A DNA stretch of 52,895 nt from Actinomycetes bacterium. Its GTDB lineage: Bacteria > Actinomycetota > Actinomycetes > DATJPE01. The stretch spans positions 1-52,895 of the forward strand of contig DATJPE010000035.1 of assembly GCA_035506535.1 (NCBI GenBank), in the 5' to 3' direction. A program made the position numbers and the translations under genes. Under the pieces are notes generated by a model. That model did not search any database. It was not told where the DNA came from and saw only the letters and a list, made by a program, of their open reading frames with translations. Below are positions 52,282 through 52,895 of the stretch, one piece after another; the stretch's first letter is position 1; every line of letters starts with the position of its first letter.

Positions 52282-52895
52282 CGCCGCCGGCGTCGAGGCC
52301 GAGGCCCCGCTCGACGAGGTCGAGGACGAGGTCGAGGACGACGTCGACGCTGGCCTCGACGAGGACCTCGAGCTCCCCGACCCGGAGGACGCCGAGGCGG
52401 CGCTGCGCCAGCTGTGGGGGGAGTTCAAGGAGACCGGTGACCAGCAGCTGCGCGAGCGGCTGATCCTGCACTACAGCCCACTCGTGAAGTACGTCGCGGG
52501 TCGCGTGGGGGTCGGCCTGCCGCCCAACATCGAGCAGGCGGACCTGGTCTCCTACGGGATCTTCGGGCTGATCGACGCCATCGAGAAGTTCGACCTCGAG
52601 CGGGCGATCAAGTTCGAGACCTACGCGATCAGTCGTATCCGCGGGGCCATCATCGACGAGCTGCGCGCCATCGACTGGATCCCGCGGTCGGTTCGCTACA
52701 AGGCGCGCGAGGTCGAGCGGGCCTACGCCCAGCTCGAGGCCACGCTGCACCGGTCCCCGACCGAGCCGGAAGTCGCCGCGGAGCTGGGCATCGGCCTGGA
52801 CGACCTGCATGCGATCTTCGGTCAGGTCTCGTTCGTCAACGTCCTTGCCCTCGACGAGCTGCTCAACGTCAACGGCGAGAAGGGCGACAAGGTCA
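52255..52895 (+). CDS. whiG: WhiG/FliA-type RNA polymerase sigma factor (partial)
   Basis: This sigma-28-family factor runs off the right edge. After an acidic N-terminus (about residues 15-45, Glu/Asp-rich), region 1.2-2 has [63 protein letters not shown]. Region 3 begins at [14 protein letters not shown]. In Streptomyces WhiG starts sporulation; in motile actinobacteria the same family controls flagella. The ATG at 52255 overlaps xerC by 27 bases, and no later in-frame start precedes the conserved part. Confidence 0.93.

Overview
The window is high-GC chromosomal DNA from an actinobacterium. The evidence is the GC-rich third-codon-position bias, the many GTG starts, a HupB-type HU protein with a Lys/Ala tail, a CofC-type enzyme of coenzyme F420 synthesis, a SepIVA-like protein and a WhiG-type sigma factor at the right edge. 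From leuC to whiG the gene order follows the conserved Streptomyces-type core order: leuCD-hup-cofC-plsC-gpsA-ddl-thiL-rpmB-recG-rsmD-coaD-rnc-mutM-smc-ftsY-amt-glnK-glnD-ffh-rpsP-rimM-trmD-rplS-lepB-rnhB-comM-dprA-xerC-whiG. The genus cannot be fixed from the sequence alone.

Bases 1-1603 are the right end of an integrative element: a tyrosine integrase on the minus strand and, 138 bases beyond its start, a displaced 3' tRNA fragment (T-arm, acceptor strand, CCA) that marks the attachment site. The rest of the element and the intact tRNA should lie to the left of the window.

Bases 1678-11907 are the main accessory region. A HutC/DasR-type GntR regulator is divergent from a tightly packed operon: choline-kinase-like phosphotransferase, fused FAD-oxidase/GcvT (folate) protein, a 41-residue small ORF, glutamine-synthetase-like ligase, aldehyde dehydrogenase, SDR dehydrogenase and APC amine permease. 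A convergent gamma-glutamyl hydrolase completes a Puu-like gamma-glutamylation route for an amine, here joined to a folate-linked oxidase and a kinase. A palindrome GGTCTAGACC, the core of the DasR operator, lies between the divergent genes. The hydrolase gene overlaps the stop of ndgR, the IclR-type regulator of leuCD.

Bases 12677-29752 carry leucine synthesis, HU, F420, phospholipid, cell-wall precursor, thiamine, DNA repair and CoA genes, then the sepIVA-DUF177-rpmF group. Bases 29815-45709 carry rnc-mutM, smc-ftsY, the nitrogen-control set amt-glnK-glnD, ffh and the rpsP-khpA-rimM-trmD-rplS translation group. Bases 45752-52895 carry signal peptidase, Nudix, RNase HII, DUF2469, YraN, ComM, DprA, XerC and WhiG.

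Besides the amine cluster, the most unusual features are non-coding. Tandem hairpin repeats lie on both sides of smc, and one downstream copy has a compensatory stem change. A long imperfect hairpin separates ffh and rpsP. A PHO-box-like direct repeat and GlnR-like half-sites lie in front of amt. There are two CTGA start/stop overlaps that imply CTG initiation, and a recurring -10 motif 6-9 bases before start codons suggests leaderless transcripts. I saw no CRISPR array, rRNA, complete tRNA or insertion sequence. No gene-free stretch exceeds about 300 bases.
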